A DNA stretch of 64,000 nucleotides, taken from contig OX359195.1 in assembly GCA_947172415.1 (NCBI GenBank), forward strand, positions 744,001 to 808,000, read 5' to 3'. This DNA is from Chondrosia reniformis (Eukaryota > Porifera > Demospongiae > Chondrillida > Chondrillidae). Shown here piece by piece: positions 9,590 to 20,282 of the stretch. A program made the position numbers and the translations under genes. Below the pieces are notes generated by a model. The model had not been told where the DNA came from. It saw only the letters and a program-made list of their open reading frames with translations, and made no database searches. Within the stretch, counting starts at the first letter, position 1. The number at the start of each line of letters is the position of its first letter.

Positions 9590-12412
9590 ATGTCGACATT
9601 TCGTGATTTCTCCGATCCGAGGTCTTTCTACCCTAGCAATCTCTCTGAATATTGCATTTTGGGAGGAGGGAATGGTACATTTTTCCGAGGAGACGAGTTA
9701 TCACCAGAAATATGGACCTTAACTAATTCACTAGTCGCAACATCATTCGCTTCTCTGGCAATATTCATTATGTTCATCGGCTGCGTTATCAGTAGTCTAG
9801 TATGTGGAGTCGCAACTCGTAACAAAACTCTAAAATCATGGCTGGGTGGCATTTATGTAATTGATATCGTCATCATATTAGTATTGATAGCACTACACAC
9901 ATTCGTGGACCTCTACACCATTGCACAAGGAAATTGGACAATTGGAGGAGATACGAATTGTGAACGTCAGAATGCATGTACTGAAGTGTCAATAGTGATA
10001 GCTTTTTTGATTGGCATTAAGGAATACGTTTTGTTGTGTTTACCTTTGAACTTAATTTTTTTTATTTCTGGAGAAAGTTTTCCCAAGAGCCCTCTTTTTT
10101 CGTTTCTTATGATGATAACCATGACTGCTTTATTTTCCCCCTCTATACTCACATCTCTAGTTTTCTCTTCACTCACTGCATATTTCAATCAAGATCTAGC
10201 TTTTTGTGTGTGGTCTTTGCCAGGCATGATTGCCGTACTTGCATCAGTGTACACCAGCAAATTGCTATTAAAGCCTTTTATCTGGTTATCATTTCGATAT
10301 TTTCTTTCTAATGATCATGATCCTTTCCCAATTATGGTAACTTTACCTCCAATACGAACACTCAAGGAGTTTCCTACTGATATTTTTAAGCATGAAGTGA
10401 CCACAAGTCGTAGGTTATTCTTTTCCACAGAACTGGTATTCTTACTTGTTGAACTAGTACTTTATTTGATTTTACTAACATCAGCCTTTTTTGTAGAACT
10501 GAATGTACAATCAGTACTGACAATGGTACTCGTCCTACTGTGGCTTGTCTGGAGTTGTGTAATAGGACCATTAAAAACTGTTATACACACTCCAATGCAA
10601 AGGAAAACAATAAAGAAATTATATTTGCAGATTAAGAAAGTATTCTCTTGCAGGAAACTAAAGCAAGTTGATCTATCAAATGAACCATTGATTAATAATA
10701 TTGAAAATAGGACAATTATAAATGAATTAAAAGCTGGCTCTGCTGAACAATTAATTGAAACAGGAAATATTGGAATGGAATTTCAAGACCATTCTGACCA
10801 TAACAAATTAAAGACTCCATTAATACTATCATCACAGCATGGTAACACTAACTTGGTAAAGACACTATTACAAGCAGGAGCTGAAGTAGATCAAGTAGTG
10901 GAAGGAGATTTGACAACAGCCCTAGAATATGCTTGTTTCTGTGGACATGGTAGTGTGGTGAAAGTTCTATTGAAGAATGGAAGTAAACCAAATGGAATTG
11001 ATAAATATGGAAAAGCCACAGGGATACCAATAGCTGAGGCAGTGAAACAACATCATGGAAACATTGTTAAAATGTTGTTATTACATGGAGCAGATCCTAA
11101 CATGGTTGATTGTCATTTAGGTGTATCACCTATGAAGTGGGTTACCCAAGAATTTCAGTGGTGCTCACAGAGGTGGTGGTCTTTCAGAAAAGATAGTTTG
11201 TACATATGTGAGCTGTTAGTGAAAGCTGGTGCTAGATTATCAACAATCAATATCGCACATTTAAGGGTTTCGTCATTCTACACTCGTAAATCTGTTGTGG
11301 TAATAGGCAACAGTCATCATGGTAAAACTACTCTTGTAGCTTCATTGAGAAATGAGGCCAGATGCTTAAAGAAATTGGTCAATCGTATAAAAAAGATGAA
11401 TATTATCACAGAACGTACAGCCGGTATTGACACTGTTCCATTTGACAGTAAGAAATATGGCAGAGTGCTGTTCTTTGATTTTGCTGGTCAAGAAGCATAT
11501 CACGGACCTCACCAAGCATTCCTAAGAGCTCTCCTTCCTAGACCAGGAGTGTCACTGAGCTTTTTAATGTTGGTCAAGTCAACAGGTCATGATCCAGAAA
11601 AAAAGTCAACAAATTTAGAAAGTGCAATCCTCAGTCAGTTGAAAAAATGGCTTCAACCATTAATAAGTATTCCCAATGTTCCTCAGAATGTTAAGGTAAA
11701 GGTGATTCTGGTTGGTAGTTTTGCTGATCAACTTTCAGTTGCTAAAAGTGAAGTAGTAACTATGCTTCAAAGATGTTTAGATCAATTTGAGGGAATAGAT
11801 CAAAGCTGGTTGGAATTCAGTAAGCCTTGTGTATTAGACTGTAGGTACTCAGAATCTGCTGGAATTGATTACCTTCGAGATCAGATCAACAGTGTTACCA
11901 GTTATGAGCAGTCTTCGAGTGAAACACGTTATAACCTTCACTGGGTAGTCGCATCAATCAAGGAATCCCATAAGCATCTTGGTGCTGCTTTTCAAGTGAA
12001 GAAATTTCAACAGTGGACTTTGGAAAAACATAATGACTTACCCATCAATCTCCCATCAGCTGATCAGATATGTAGAGATTTAGCTGCTGCTGGTCATGCC
12101 TTGTATTTCCCTAACGAGGAGGATCCAGATGAGAGTTGGCTGGTGTTTGATATACCTACTGTACTGAATGAGATCTATGGCAAACTCTTTTCTCACTTTA
12201 ACAACAACTCTCAAACTAAATATGGTTTAATAAATCAGCATGATCTTCATTCTTTGGTCCCTAAATATGATATTAATCTGATCTGTAATTTGTTTATTTA
12301 TCTTGAATTTTGTCTAAATGTTGACAAAAATCTGTTGAAAGAAGTAGAACTACTTGTTAACACAGCCAATGAAGCCCAAAATGAATGGCTTTTCTTTCCA
12401 TCACTTACCTAA
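9590..12412 (+). CDS. R2 exon 1 up to the premature stop: 7TM, ankyrin, Roc, partial COR
   Basis: A 940-residue open frame with an upstream leader shared with R3 and R6, which supports this Met. Seven hydrophobic segments lie in about the first 330 residues, with sequons NLS and NGT near the N-terminus and NWT between segments 2 and 3. Ankyrin repeats follow, then the P-loop GNSHHGKT, DFAGQE and a COR-like region. An in-frame insertion HDPEKKSTNLE lies after VKSTG, absent from the other copies. From TM7 to the P-loop the nucleotide sequence is nearly identical to R1, which points to recent duplication or gene conversion. Confidence 0.8.
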   Translation: MSTFRDFSDPRSFYPSNLSEYCILGGGNGTFFRGDELSPEIWTLTNSLVATSFASLAIFIMFIGCVISSLVCGVATRNKTLKSWLGGIYVIDIVIILVLIALHTFVDLYTIAQGNWTIGGDTNCERQNACTEVSIVIAFLIGIKEYVLLCLPLNLIFFISGESFPKSPLFSFLMMITMTALFSPSILTSLVFSSLTAYFNQDLAFCVWSLPGMIAVLASVYTSKLLLKPFIWLSFRYFLSNDHDPFPIMVTLPPIRTLKEFPTDIFKHEVTTSRRLFFSTELVFLLVELVLYLILLTSAFFVELNVQSVLTMVLVLLWLVWSCVIGPLKTVIHTPMQRKTIKKLYLQIKKVFSCRKLKQVDLSNEPLINNIENRTIINELKAGSAEQLIETGNIGMEFQDHSDHNKLKTPLILSSQHGNTNLVKTLLQAGAEVDQVVEGDLTTALEYACFCGHGSVVKVLLKNGSKPNGIDKYGKATGIPIAEAVKQHHGNIVKMLLLHGADPNMVDCHLGVSPMKWVTQEFQWCSQRWWSFRKDSLYICELLVKAGARLSTINIAHLRVSSFYTRKSVVVIGNSHHGKTTLVASLRNEARCLKKLVNRIKKMNIITERTAGIDTVPFDSKKYGRVLFFDFAGQEAYHGPHQAFLRALLPRPGVSLSFLMLVKSTGHDPEKKSTNLESAILSQLKKWLQPLISIPNVPQNVKVKVILVGSFADQLSVAKSEVVTMLQRCLDQFEGIDQSWLEFSKPCVLDCRYSESAGIDYLRDQINSVTSYEQSSSETRYNLHWVVASIKESHKHLGAAFQVKKFQQWTLEKHNDLPINLPSADQICRDLAAAGHALYFPNEEDPDESWLVFDIPTVLNEIYGKLFSHFNNNSQTKYGLINQHDLHSLVPKYDINLICNLFIYLEFCLNVDKNLLKEVELLVNTANEAQNEWLFFPSLT

Positions 12413-13037
12413 AGTCAGAAACCAGATCAGCTTTTCAAAGAAGACCAGAGATTCAAAGTGTACATTTGCTGGCAAGTACACACAATGAATGATCAGACAC
12501 TATCTCCTATTGTCCACCAGACAATCCTCCTTCGTCTTGCAGCACACTACGTTTTCAAGCACGACATATCGTCCTCAATTGTTGGGCATTGCTGCAGTCT
12601 CTGGTGCAACGGAATCACGTGGTCTACTATTGAAGGTATCGAGGTTGCTGTTCAGATTGCAGATCAATCACTTGTCCAAGTAGCATGCAGGGGCTTATGT
12701 GAAGCAGAAAAGGTCCTTGACTATCTCTCTCAAATTGCAAAAGATATCTTGAGAACTTGTAGCTCTTTCAATACTGAAGTTGCAGCATATATTATTCACC
12801 ATCCTGATATGCCTGCTGTCAGCAATGATCCTAAGCTAGCTTCAAAGAAGAACATGTATCCAGCTTCAAGTATCTGCACTTCTAGAAAGGAAAAAGGTGA
12901 ATATGTTCTAAGTCTACCACATGAAGAAGTCCAGGTTCCCCCTCCTGTTGCTATGAGTGATGTGTTTGGCTGTATTCCTCAACTTGAAGTACTCCACCAG
13001 CTAACTTTGGGAGCAGCCTCAGATCCCATTTCAAGAG
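12413..13037 (+). pseudogene. R2 exon 1 remainder, downstream of the nonsense codon
   Basis: The same frame continues without further stops to a GTCAGT donor at 13038, in phase 1. It encodes the conserved C-terminal part (VYICWQVHTMNDQTLSPIVH and onwards). Intact coding sense after the TAA suggests a recent lesion or a sequence error rather than long decay. Confidence 0.7.
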
Positions 13038-13319
13038 GTCAGTACATGCATACCATAATGTTATGTAGGTAGTATATATACCAATGACCTCCTCATGTTT
13101 GCCTCTCACCTTAACTGGACATATATATCCTTTGTATATATAGAGGCATAATGATAAGTCTCAATTGAATTCAAATTACATACAGACATAATTATTTCAG
13201 AACAAAATTATTTCAGAGATCTAGAGTATTATATTCGTATATGGCATTAATCTCTAAGTAGGGATGGCATGAAAAATATACATGAATTATTGGGATCGAC
13301 TACATACGTATATGTGTTT

Positions 13320-13990
13320 ATGTTTAAATTTAATCACTCGTAAATGCTAACCAACATGAAATGGTTCTCTCAGACATTTCGACAACCTACGGCTGCCTTC
13401 ATACATAAGTAAAGTCCAAAGGACCCTGTTCCAGAGGGAAAAAGGAAAGGGGTGATCTACAGCATACCTTGCAGTGAGTGTCAACGATCCTACATTGGCC
13501 AGACTGGCAGGTCATTATATAAATCATCTCCAGCACTTGCTGAACATGTGTTCGTCTCAGGTCACCAGATGGACTTGTCCAAAGCCAGGGTGATAGATGC
13601 CCACCCCCACACCCAGACCTGTTGTTTGCTGTAGTCTGGCATATCCAACATGACAAGGCCCTTCTCAAAAGGGACCAATGCCTGGAATCTATGCCACCCT
13701 ATTGGACTGATATCACACTTAACTTACTATTACGTATTTGAATTTGCCAACTTGTCACTTTATGTATTAAGATTCAATGTATTGTTTACTTGTACCTTTT
13801 TCCATGGTTCACGCTCTATTGTATCTCACGTGACCTATCACTATCTGCCTGCTTTTTGTAATTATACAGTACTGTTTGTATACTTGTCATTACAGTGACG
13901 AAGGCAGCCGTAGGTTGTCAAAACATCTGAGAGAACCATTTCATGTCGGCTAGCATTTATGAGTGATTGAATTTCAACATGAGCTTTCCT
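13320..13990 (+). mobile_element. Penelope-like element relic with GIY-YIG fragment and inverted hammerhead-like arms
   Basis: Long inverted arms (about 80 bp, 13325-13405 against 13893-13975) enclose a plus-strand frame reading VIYSIPCSECQRSYIGQTGR, then AEHVFVSGHQMD. This is the GIY-YIG type endonuclease that ends Penelope-like retroelements. A further frame reads WHIQHDKALLKRDQCLE, like the C-terminal end of that domain, so the copy is frameshifted. Each arm holds a hammerhead-like segment: a stem GGCAGCC/GGTTGTC followed by GAAA on the left arm (minus strand), decayed to AAAA on the right. Penelope elements are known to carry hammerheads in their terminal repeats. The element lies in R2 intron 1. 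Confidence 0.7.
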
Positions 13991-14128
13991 AGTCCTCAGG
14001 ACTTTATAGTAATATATGTGTTTAACTGAGAACATTTAAATTTTTTTCAGCTATTTATTTTTGTGTATGAGATCTAGAGATGCGCATATTATTTTCTTAA
14101 ATATCATGCATATTATTTCTTAATTTAG

Positions 14129-15065
14129 CATCTCAATTTGAGCAGATTGTAGAGAATGGTGTTAACAATTTATCAGAATCTGTTTCAGGTGTGTATATGT
14201 ACATGCTATAGCTGTTTTGTTAGAGTAATTGTACATGTGATTGAACCAATCCATGTACGCATGTTTCTAATATTCAACTTTATAAAGTGAACTTTATGGG
14301 TGAAGTAAAATTAACTAATTTTTATTTTTTGTGTCATTTAGCAAGTGAATCAAAAGGTAAAACGTTCCTGAATGAAAACCATGATTTTATAAAGAATGGC
14401 TGTAACTTCAAAAGAATAGCAACTGATCTTCACAATGCAGGAGTAGTAGATGACGGAGATTTGGAAACACTGCTTCAGTCTCCTAACTATTTGGATGCCA
14501 ACCAGTTTATGTATCTCTGCCTTGTGAGGGATCCTTCCATTGAGAAGTTATCAAAACTAGCTGAAGTTCTGGAAAGAGACTCAACACATGGATGTCACAA
14601 AAGCCTTGCCTGTTCAATAAGAAAATTTATCAGTTAGTATACATACGTACATACTTACATAATACTAAACCTATATAATAATATCAAATCAATCTATAGA
14701 TGTAGTGATTTTTATATTATGATTCCCCATTAGCTGTGATTAAACTTACGATCAAAAACACTTTACAAATGTACTCTCTAAGCAGCAATGAACCTCTTCC
14801 CTAGGCCTATCACCCTATATACACACTTACTGGACCTGCTATATGTATAGTATAGGTAATGAGATATAAAGTGTGTCATTAGATTATATATGAGATTCCT
14901 CTTGATAGGTTACAGTGTTAACTCTTCTTATACATGTACACTTAGGTGAACCAGGAGATTTGAATATTCAAACAAGCAGTGAGAGACAGGAACAGGAAAA
15001 TCAACCATTAACAGTACAAGCTGAGATTCACCCAACAGTTCCTGGACCATCATCACAGCCAAAAG
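14129..15065 (+). CDS. R2 exons 2-4: linker (14129-14188), CARD-like B (14342-14632), module C (14946-15065)
   Basis: The three phase 1-1 exons have the same order and intron sequences as R1 7920-8854. Module B is complete. Module C runs to PSSQPKG and a GTAACT donor, so the gene continues instead of stopping here as R1 does. Confidence 0.6.
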
Positions 15066-15181
15066 GTAACTCTATTTGTATATTCTTGAAGGGATAATTT
15101 CGGGTGACTATTTTTAGAAAACATGATTTACAATTTTGATACTTCCATACAATACCTATGTTGAACTGTATTTTTATACAG

Positions 15182-15502
15182 CAATGGAAAGAAGTCCAGA
15201 TGAGATCATTCAGTTTTTGGATAAGCTTAAGGAGAGTCATTTAAAGCATTGCAATATATCATCTAAACTAGAAAGAGAGAAAGTTATAGATAAAGATCAA
15301 AAACAACAAAGAGACAAGTGCCAAAGTAATGCCAGTGCAAATGAGTTGTTTCATCAGTTTCTTTGTGAAGATCCAGCACCGGAAACACTCAAAGGTGCTG
15401 TTAAGGTACTTGAGAATGCTCCTGAGACTACTAACATGAACAAGAAGTGTGCCAAGGCCATTGAAGACTTTCAAGAAATTGATCCTGATCGGTCATTGGA
15501 AG
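15182..15502 (+). CDS. R2 exon D: helical, possible death-fold domain
   Basis: A 107-codon phase 1-1 exon starting AMERSPDEIIQFLDKLKESH and continuing with a charged segment, then ELFHQFLCEDPAPETLKGAV. The second half resembles the C-terminal half of modules A and B (FL-ILQKDPS-TKLLKVASALE). It is probably a divergent CARD-like unit, unique in this window. Confidence 0.55.
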
Positions 15503-15629
15503 GTATATGTATGAATAGTGTTATGAAGTGTGAAATAATTTACTGTCTCTGAACTTTTATTTGTATATGTTAATCCATGCATATACATGAGTGTTTAGGG
15601 ACATTCCCTTTACTTCTGTCATTCCTCAG

Positions 15630-15797
15630 CAGCTGGTCCATCAGTGACACACCCTCCCTCAGCAGCTGGTCCATCAGGGACACACCCTCCCTCAGCAGCT
15701 GGTCCATCAGGGACACACCCTCCCTCAGCAGGTGGTCTATCAGTGACACAGCCTCTCTCAGTAGCTGGTCTATCAGGGACACACCCTCCCTCAGCAC
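15630..15797 (+). repeat. In-frame 33-bp coding minisatellite, five units
   Basis: Unit GCAGCTGGTCCATCAGGGAC plus 13 further bases, repeated five times with substitutions. The period is a multiple of three, so copy-number change would alter linker length without a frameshift. All three frames of the plus strand stay open across much of it. Confidence 0.85.
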
Positions 15798-16111
15798 CTG
15801 GAAAGAATTGGAAAGAAATAATACAATCCAAACACTGGGTCTACCTGTTGGGCGACCTCACTGTCGACAAGATAGTGGATCAACTCTACCAGGGAGTGGA
15901 TGGAAAGCCACTAATCACTTTAGAGGTGTATCAGAAGATTGGGAAGGCAAAGAGCATAATGGAGGCAAACAAGATCTTCCTTCTCCACCTGTTGACCACT
16001 GGTACAGTGGAGAGCTTGTATCTGTTTGGTAAAGTACTCAAGCAGACATCCGATGACTATCCGATTCATGAAGAGATTCTTGAGAATCTGAAAAGGGATT
16101 TCCAACTTTAA
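15630..16111 (+). CDS. R2 last exon: repeat linker plus CARD-like domain
   Basis: The exon follows a CTCAG acceptor and ends at TAA 16109-16111. It begins with five tandem 11-residue repeats (AGPSGTHPPSA type) and continues with a helical domain HWVYLLGDLTVDKIVDQLYQ, EANKIFLLHLLTTGTVESLY and SDDYPIHEEILENLKRDF. The helix pattern fits a CARD. A related domain ends the neighbouring gene at 19268-19589, so this tail was shared between two different gene types. Confidence 0.6.
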
Positions 16112-16477
16112 GTGCACATTCCAAAATTGACCTCTGCATGTCTGTGACCTTTTCAGCTATATAGGCCATTATGTTAAGTATTTTTTGTAATATTTCCATT
16201 CCTTCAATACATTATTGAGTGTGCCTGCACAGCTGTTACAAAATTATCAAATTACTGCTTTTGTGAATTTTTCCTGACCTTCAGAATTGAGTATATAAGA
16301 CAGAAGATTACTATAAGCTATTACTTAAGTTGCTAACATTTAAGGAAACGTTTCTTCCACAAATACAGAAGTCAAGTTATATATATGCTGACATTGAAAT
16401 GATTTGAAAAATGGTCTTATATACCGAATTCCAGTAATTTTGTATGAGTCTCTACTTATATAACTAAGAGAATCTGC
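16112..16477 (+). other. Intergenic gap downstream of R2
   Basis: AT-rich; contains the presumed 3' UTR of R2. No gene or repeat recognised. Confidence 0.4.
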
Positions 16478-17674
16478 ATGCATCACTTCTCAGCAGCTGT
16501 TTATCAACACAACAGGTTGTTAATTGCGCAATCTTTGTATAAATGGCGCGCCTACTGCGTCTTGCATGCAGTGACCTTGCTCTTGCTGGTCACTTCTGTA
16601 GTTGACTGTACGTATCACGGAGATATCTGTCCCAGTCCTTGTAAGTGTGTCTGCTCTCATCATGTGATACTATACAGTAACACCTTCTCCTCGCCTCTCC
16701 ATCAGGTCTGCTCTTTGATGAACCGAAGTGTCGCACATTCAATGTAAGCTGAATAGAGTTGTAATAATCCAATTAGTGCTATTAAAAGCATATACAATTG
16801 TGTAGTAATAGAAGGTGTTAAACCTAGAACCAAAAACGTTATTATTAAAGTTAGTCCCTTCTTATAATTCTGATGTGTGAGTGTGCATTATAATTAACTA
16901 GCTGCTCTTCATATTTGGGTTGTATATATTAGTGATGTGTAGCGCAATTACTTGGTCTGTAGTAGTAGGGATCATTGCTGTGGTAATTGTAGCAGCTGTC
17001 CTGAGTTTGATTATTGCTGCTTTCATGTTTTCCATTATTTATGTAATATCTGTACTGACACTGAGTACAGCTCATCACGTTAAATATGTACCAGCTGTTC
17101 ATCTGTCATGTGATTGTGTAATACTAGACAGTATCATAGTCAAGCATTTGTTATACGTACATTGTTTAGCCTTCTCAGAATAAAGTTGTAATATGCTATT
17201 CCGGAATGGACCAGTGGTCTATGGACGCCATTTTGAAGGCGTGGTCTACCACACATGTGACCATAGAGCCTCCCAAGGAAGGAGTAGAGATTGTAACCGG
17301 TAGCAACTACTCGGAAGTGTCCAAACTGCTTGAAGGGTCATTGTGGGATATGTTTTATCCAATAATATTTCCTGAAACTTCGAGAAGAAGAATTCCAACA
17401 TTTGAGACTACCTGTGTTGGATTGAAGAGTACCTCTTTAAAACAGATAATTGAAAAAGTATGCATTGTTTAAATTGGTAAGCACCTTTGTTGTAGGAATT
17501 TTGTATCAGATAGATTATGGGATGGGAAGCTTCAGTGGGAGGTGGAGTGTGGTATGCATCATGTGACTTTTTACTTAATTGGTTTGTGTTTCCAGTTCAC
17601 TTTAGACACTTGTTCCTTCTACTAACTGGAATTGGACTCTTCTTTGTGGCACCAAGGCTCTGCAGGTATGTGGT

Positions 17675-17910
17675 GTCATGTGACATTGTGTGGAAGTCAT
17701 GTGATATTGAGTGGAAGTCAAGTGACATTGGGTTGAAGTCATGTGACATTGGGTGGGTGTCATGTGACATTGGTCATGTGGCATTGGGTGGGAGTTGTGT
17801 GACATTGAGTAGAAGTCATGTGGGTGTCACATGACATTCAGTAGAAATTGTGACATCTGGTGGAAGTCATGTGATATTGGGTTGAAGTTATGTGACAGTT
17901 GAGAGAGTGG
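17675..17910 (+). repeat. Degenerate tandem repeat, about 21-bp unit
   Basis: Repeated GTCATGTGACATTGGGTGGA-like units, roughly ten copies with substitutions, in a presumed intron. Confidence 0.8.
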
Positions 17911-19267
17911 AGTTGTGTGACATATATAGCTATTGACAGCAGTATATACCTAATATAACTGAAGATGTTTCACTTTACATACATTTATATGAAAAATCTA
18001 TTTCTGCTGAAGACAAATAAGTCCTATCACTTTATGAAAAATCTAATACACCATTTTCCTACATGCCATGACTATTCTGTAAAAAGCCTATAGGGAACTA
18101 AACCTGGAGAGAGCTTGGGATGAGGATACAGGAGTCTTTTCTTCTTATCTTTCTTCTGCTCCACTGGGCCAGACAGCTGTTTCTGGAAATTCCACCCTTC
18201 ATCAGTGACCCTGGAAATCTTTGTCTTTTTCTTGATCTTCTGTGAATCCTTAGCTATGTAGTTTTATAAATGCATAAAATTCACTTTACTGACAGATTTG
18301 ATTGGATTCAACCCAACCACAAGGTCTAATTGAATATTGTGACCATTAATATATACCTCTTTTCGACCTCTTCAACCTAATGACTAGACTAGTGTTGAAT
18401 CATCATATCTCTCAGGTAGCTATGATCTGCTTCCTCGAAGCTAAATTGGTGAACTCTTTTTAGTGTGATTATTAAACACTTGTGGTTGGGCTATCTTTAC
18501 TAATTTCAGTAATTAACAATCATTAATATTATTTTAATTATATATATACAATGGCTCTATATGTGTAATGAATTTGAATATCATAATTCATTGTGCTCCA
18601 CTTGCTCCATCAGGTCCCTCTCCATTATCCAGTGGACTCTCCAAACAGTCTCCCTCCTGCTCATATATCTGTCCTTCCAGCCGGAGGTGCTGTCAGTGTC
18701 TGTGGGAGTGATGATTGTGTCTGTGTATAATTGTCCATCCTTTGTTAAGCGCTGGTTTGCCATCAAAAGGTGAGATATTTCAGATCTTAATTGTGACCTG
18801 ATATAAGATAATTCATGGCTGTATATAGTATGTAGGTGTTACTGGTACAATGTAGACCTGATCACTTTCCACCCCTCTCTGTACATTTCATTTGTATGTA
18901 GTTATGTGTGAATGTAGTTATGTGAATGTAGTTGAATTTGATGGGCAGTGTTTCCTAGCCTACCAAAATGAACAGTCCTCTAGTTGTGAAAGTAGTTCAC
19001 TCCCAGAAGAGCGTGACAGCACAGTACAACGTGGCAGCTATGGCAGCTCAAACCCAATGATGACAGGGCATGGACATAGAGATCATGATAGTAAGTGTAT
19101 ATATAATGGCAGCAATGGCCATTTCTTTGTAATTGCATTATTGACAAAATATGTACTGCTAACAGTGTACATATGTACATTCGTATTCATTAATATCATA
19201 ACAAATTGTACTGTACTAAGTAAATCGTATAACATTTGAAATACGTTTCTTACACTTATGTACGTAG

Positions 19268-19589
19268 ATGTTGAATATTGGCAAGAGACCTTGCAGGCTA
19301 AATACTGGCTTTACCTCTTAAAAACTTTGGCTGTCAACGGGATAGTTGACGAGCTTTATCAAGGAGTATAGAAGGAGTGCCACTGATCACTTTCGAGGTG
19401 AATGATGCGATTGAGAGAGCTCATAACAGGAAGGATGCAAACAAGATCTTTATGAAGCACTTGCTGACTGCTGGTACAGTTGAGAAGTTCTGGGCATTCT
19501 GTAAAGTGCTTCATCAAGCATCCGATGACTACCCAATGCATAAAGAGATTTTTGAGAAGCTGAAAGAGGATTTCAACTTTAATTTTTAA
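19268..19589 (+). pseudogene. CARD-like exon, paralogue of the R2 tail, with frameshift
   Basis: It begins in phase 1 after TACGTAG: VEYWQETLQAKYWLYLLKTL, then GIVDELYQGV, and meets TAG at 19369-19371. The homologous sequence resumes two bases out of frame at about 19374 (GVPLITFEVNDAIERAHN) and runs to TAA 19587-19589. A two-base net insertion relative to R2 explains the break. Loss of function or a sequence error are both possible. Confidence 0.65.
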
Positions 19590-20282
19590 AAACATTATGT
19601 TTCTATATACATGTATATAGTTCATTTAAGTTTATTTTATTCAAGTGCACTTTAGTGTCTGTATGTGTTGTAACAGCTGCATATATGTAGATGTTTTATA
19701 TTATCCATAAAACAATGATTTTTGCTCAACTGGTTTTGAAGTGCATGAAGTTAAAAACTGAAAGGACAGTGATTATATAGAAGTCAGGCCCGGAGCAAGC
19801 AAAATTAGAGTGGTACGGCCAAAAACATTTTTCCGGTCACTGCCTGACAGATGGTGAGGCTAGCGCTGGAATGGCTTGTCAGGTAACCCTACATCACGAA
19901 GTTTATGGTAGATGGCACATATATGGATCAAAATTATTATGCAAAAATATACTAACCCTAGCCACACCCACACTCTAACCCCAGCGGATACATTATTGCG
20001 TAATAATGGAACGGAAGTCACTTGTACTGGAACGGTTTTCACGTGGAGTCCCGTGTTGGTACCGAACGTTTCCTGGAATGGCAACGGAAAATGTCTATTA
20101 TTCATTTTATGACGAATTCGTATTTAAATTTCGGTCAATAAATGCTTTTAAATTTTTCGACGTTAACGAAATCGTCTTATAGACTATAATTAAGAGTTGT
20201 ATACACGTTGTTATCATAAAGATACATATATGTTTGCAGACTACTATCCTACACGAGCAGAGAGAACAATCTTTGCCCAACC
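19590..20282 (+). other. Gap without a recognised gene
   Basis: AT-rich. A short GC-richer patch near 19785-19860 (CAGGCCCGGAGCAAGC) could be the edge of a dispersed repeat. Nothing else supported. Confidence 0.3.

Larger units (their letters stand above)
9590..16111 (+). pseudogene. R2: receptor-ROCO gene with premature stop and CARD-type tail
   Basis: Exons are 9590-13037, 14129-14188, 14342-14632, 14946-15065, 15182-15502 and 15630-16111, all frame-consistent with phase 1 junctions. The first exon starts MSTFRDFSDPRSF and carries the 7TM, ankyrin, Roc and COR-like parts. A single TAA at 12410-12412 interrupts it where paralogues have AAA or CAA; the frame stays open on both sides. The tail differs from the other members: exon 1 ends in GAASDPISRG rather than PSSQPKG. 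Two extra exons, one with a repeat linker, add further death-fold-like domains. If the stop is real, the product lacks the end of COR and all adaptor modules. Sequencing error or a polymorphic null allele are alternatives. Confidence 0.65.
16478..19589 (+). pseudogene. Candidate membrane-protein gene with CARD-like tail, frameshifted
   Basis: A first exon at 16478-16640 encodes a hydrophobic leader (VLHAVTLLLLVTSVVDC) followed by CTYHGDICPSP; 16706-16743 joins it in phase. Later exons 17497-17551, 17596-17665, 18614-18769, 18918-19090 and 19268-19589 also join in phase. They give two or three membrane spans (HLFLLLTGIGLFFVAPRLC; TLQTVSLLLIYLSFQPEVLS), a Ser/Glu-rich linker and a CARD-like domain. 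An exon near 17215-17457 and a membrane segment at 16940-17040 (GIIAVVIVAAVLSLIIAAF) are likely but their joins do not resolve. The AP-R-L and TLQ-LLIY pattern faintly recalls NEMP/TMEM194 nuclear-envelope proteins; this is weak. The last exon is broken by a TAG. Confidence 0.4.

Noticed and set aside
13399..13668. Minus-strand 89-codon open frame within the Penelope relic
   Set aside because: Antisense to the GIY-YIG frame, no recognisable domain.
16940..17110. Cys-rich alternative reading of the exon near 16940 (CSSSRDHCCGNCSSC)
   Set aside because: The other frame gives a clear membrane segment; the Cys-rich peptide is its frame-shifted shadow. The exon joins here remain unresolved either way.
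17602..17834. Open frames with repeated SCDIG or PTQCHMTS peptides
   Set aside because: They are translations of an intronic tandem repeat, open by chance on both strands.
16478..19589. Firm naming of this gene as NEMP1/TMEM194
   Set aside because: Only two short stretches recall that family; not enough for a gene name.
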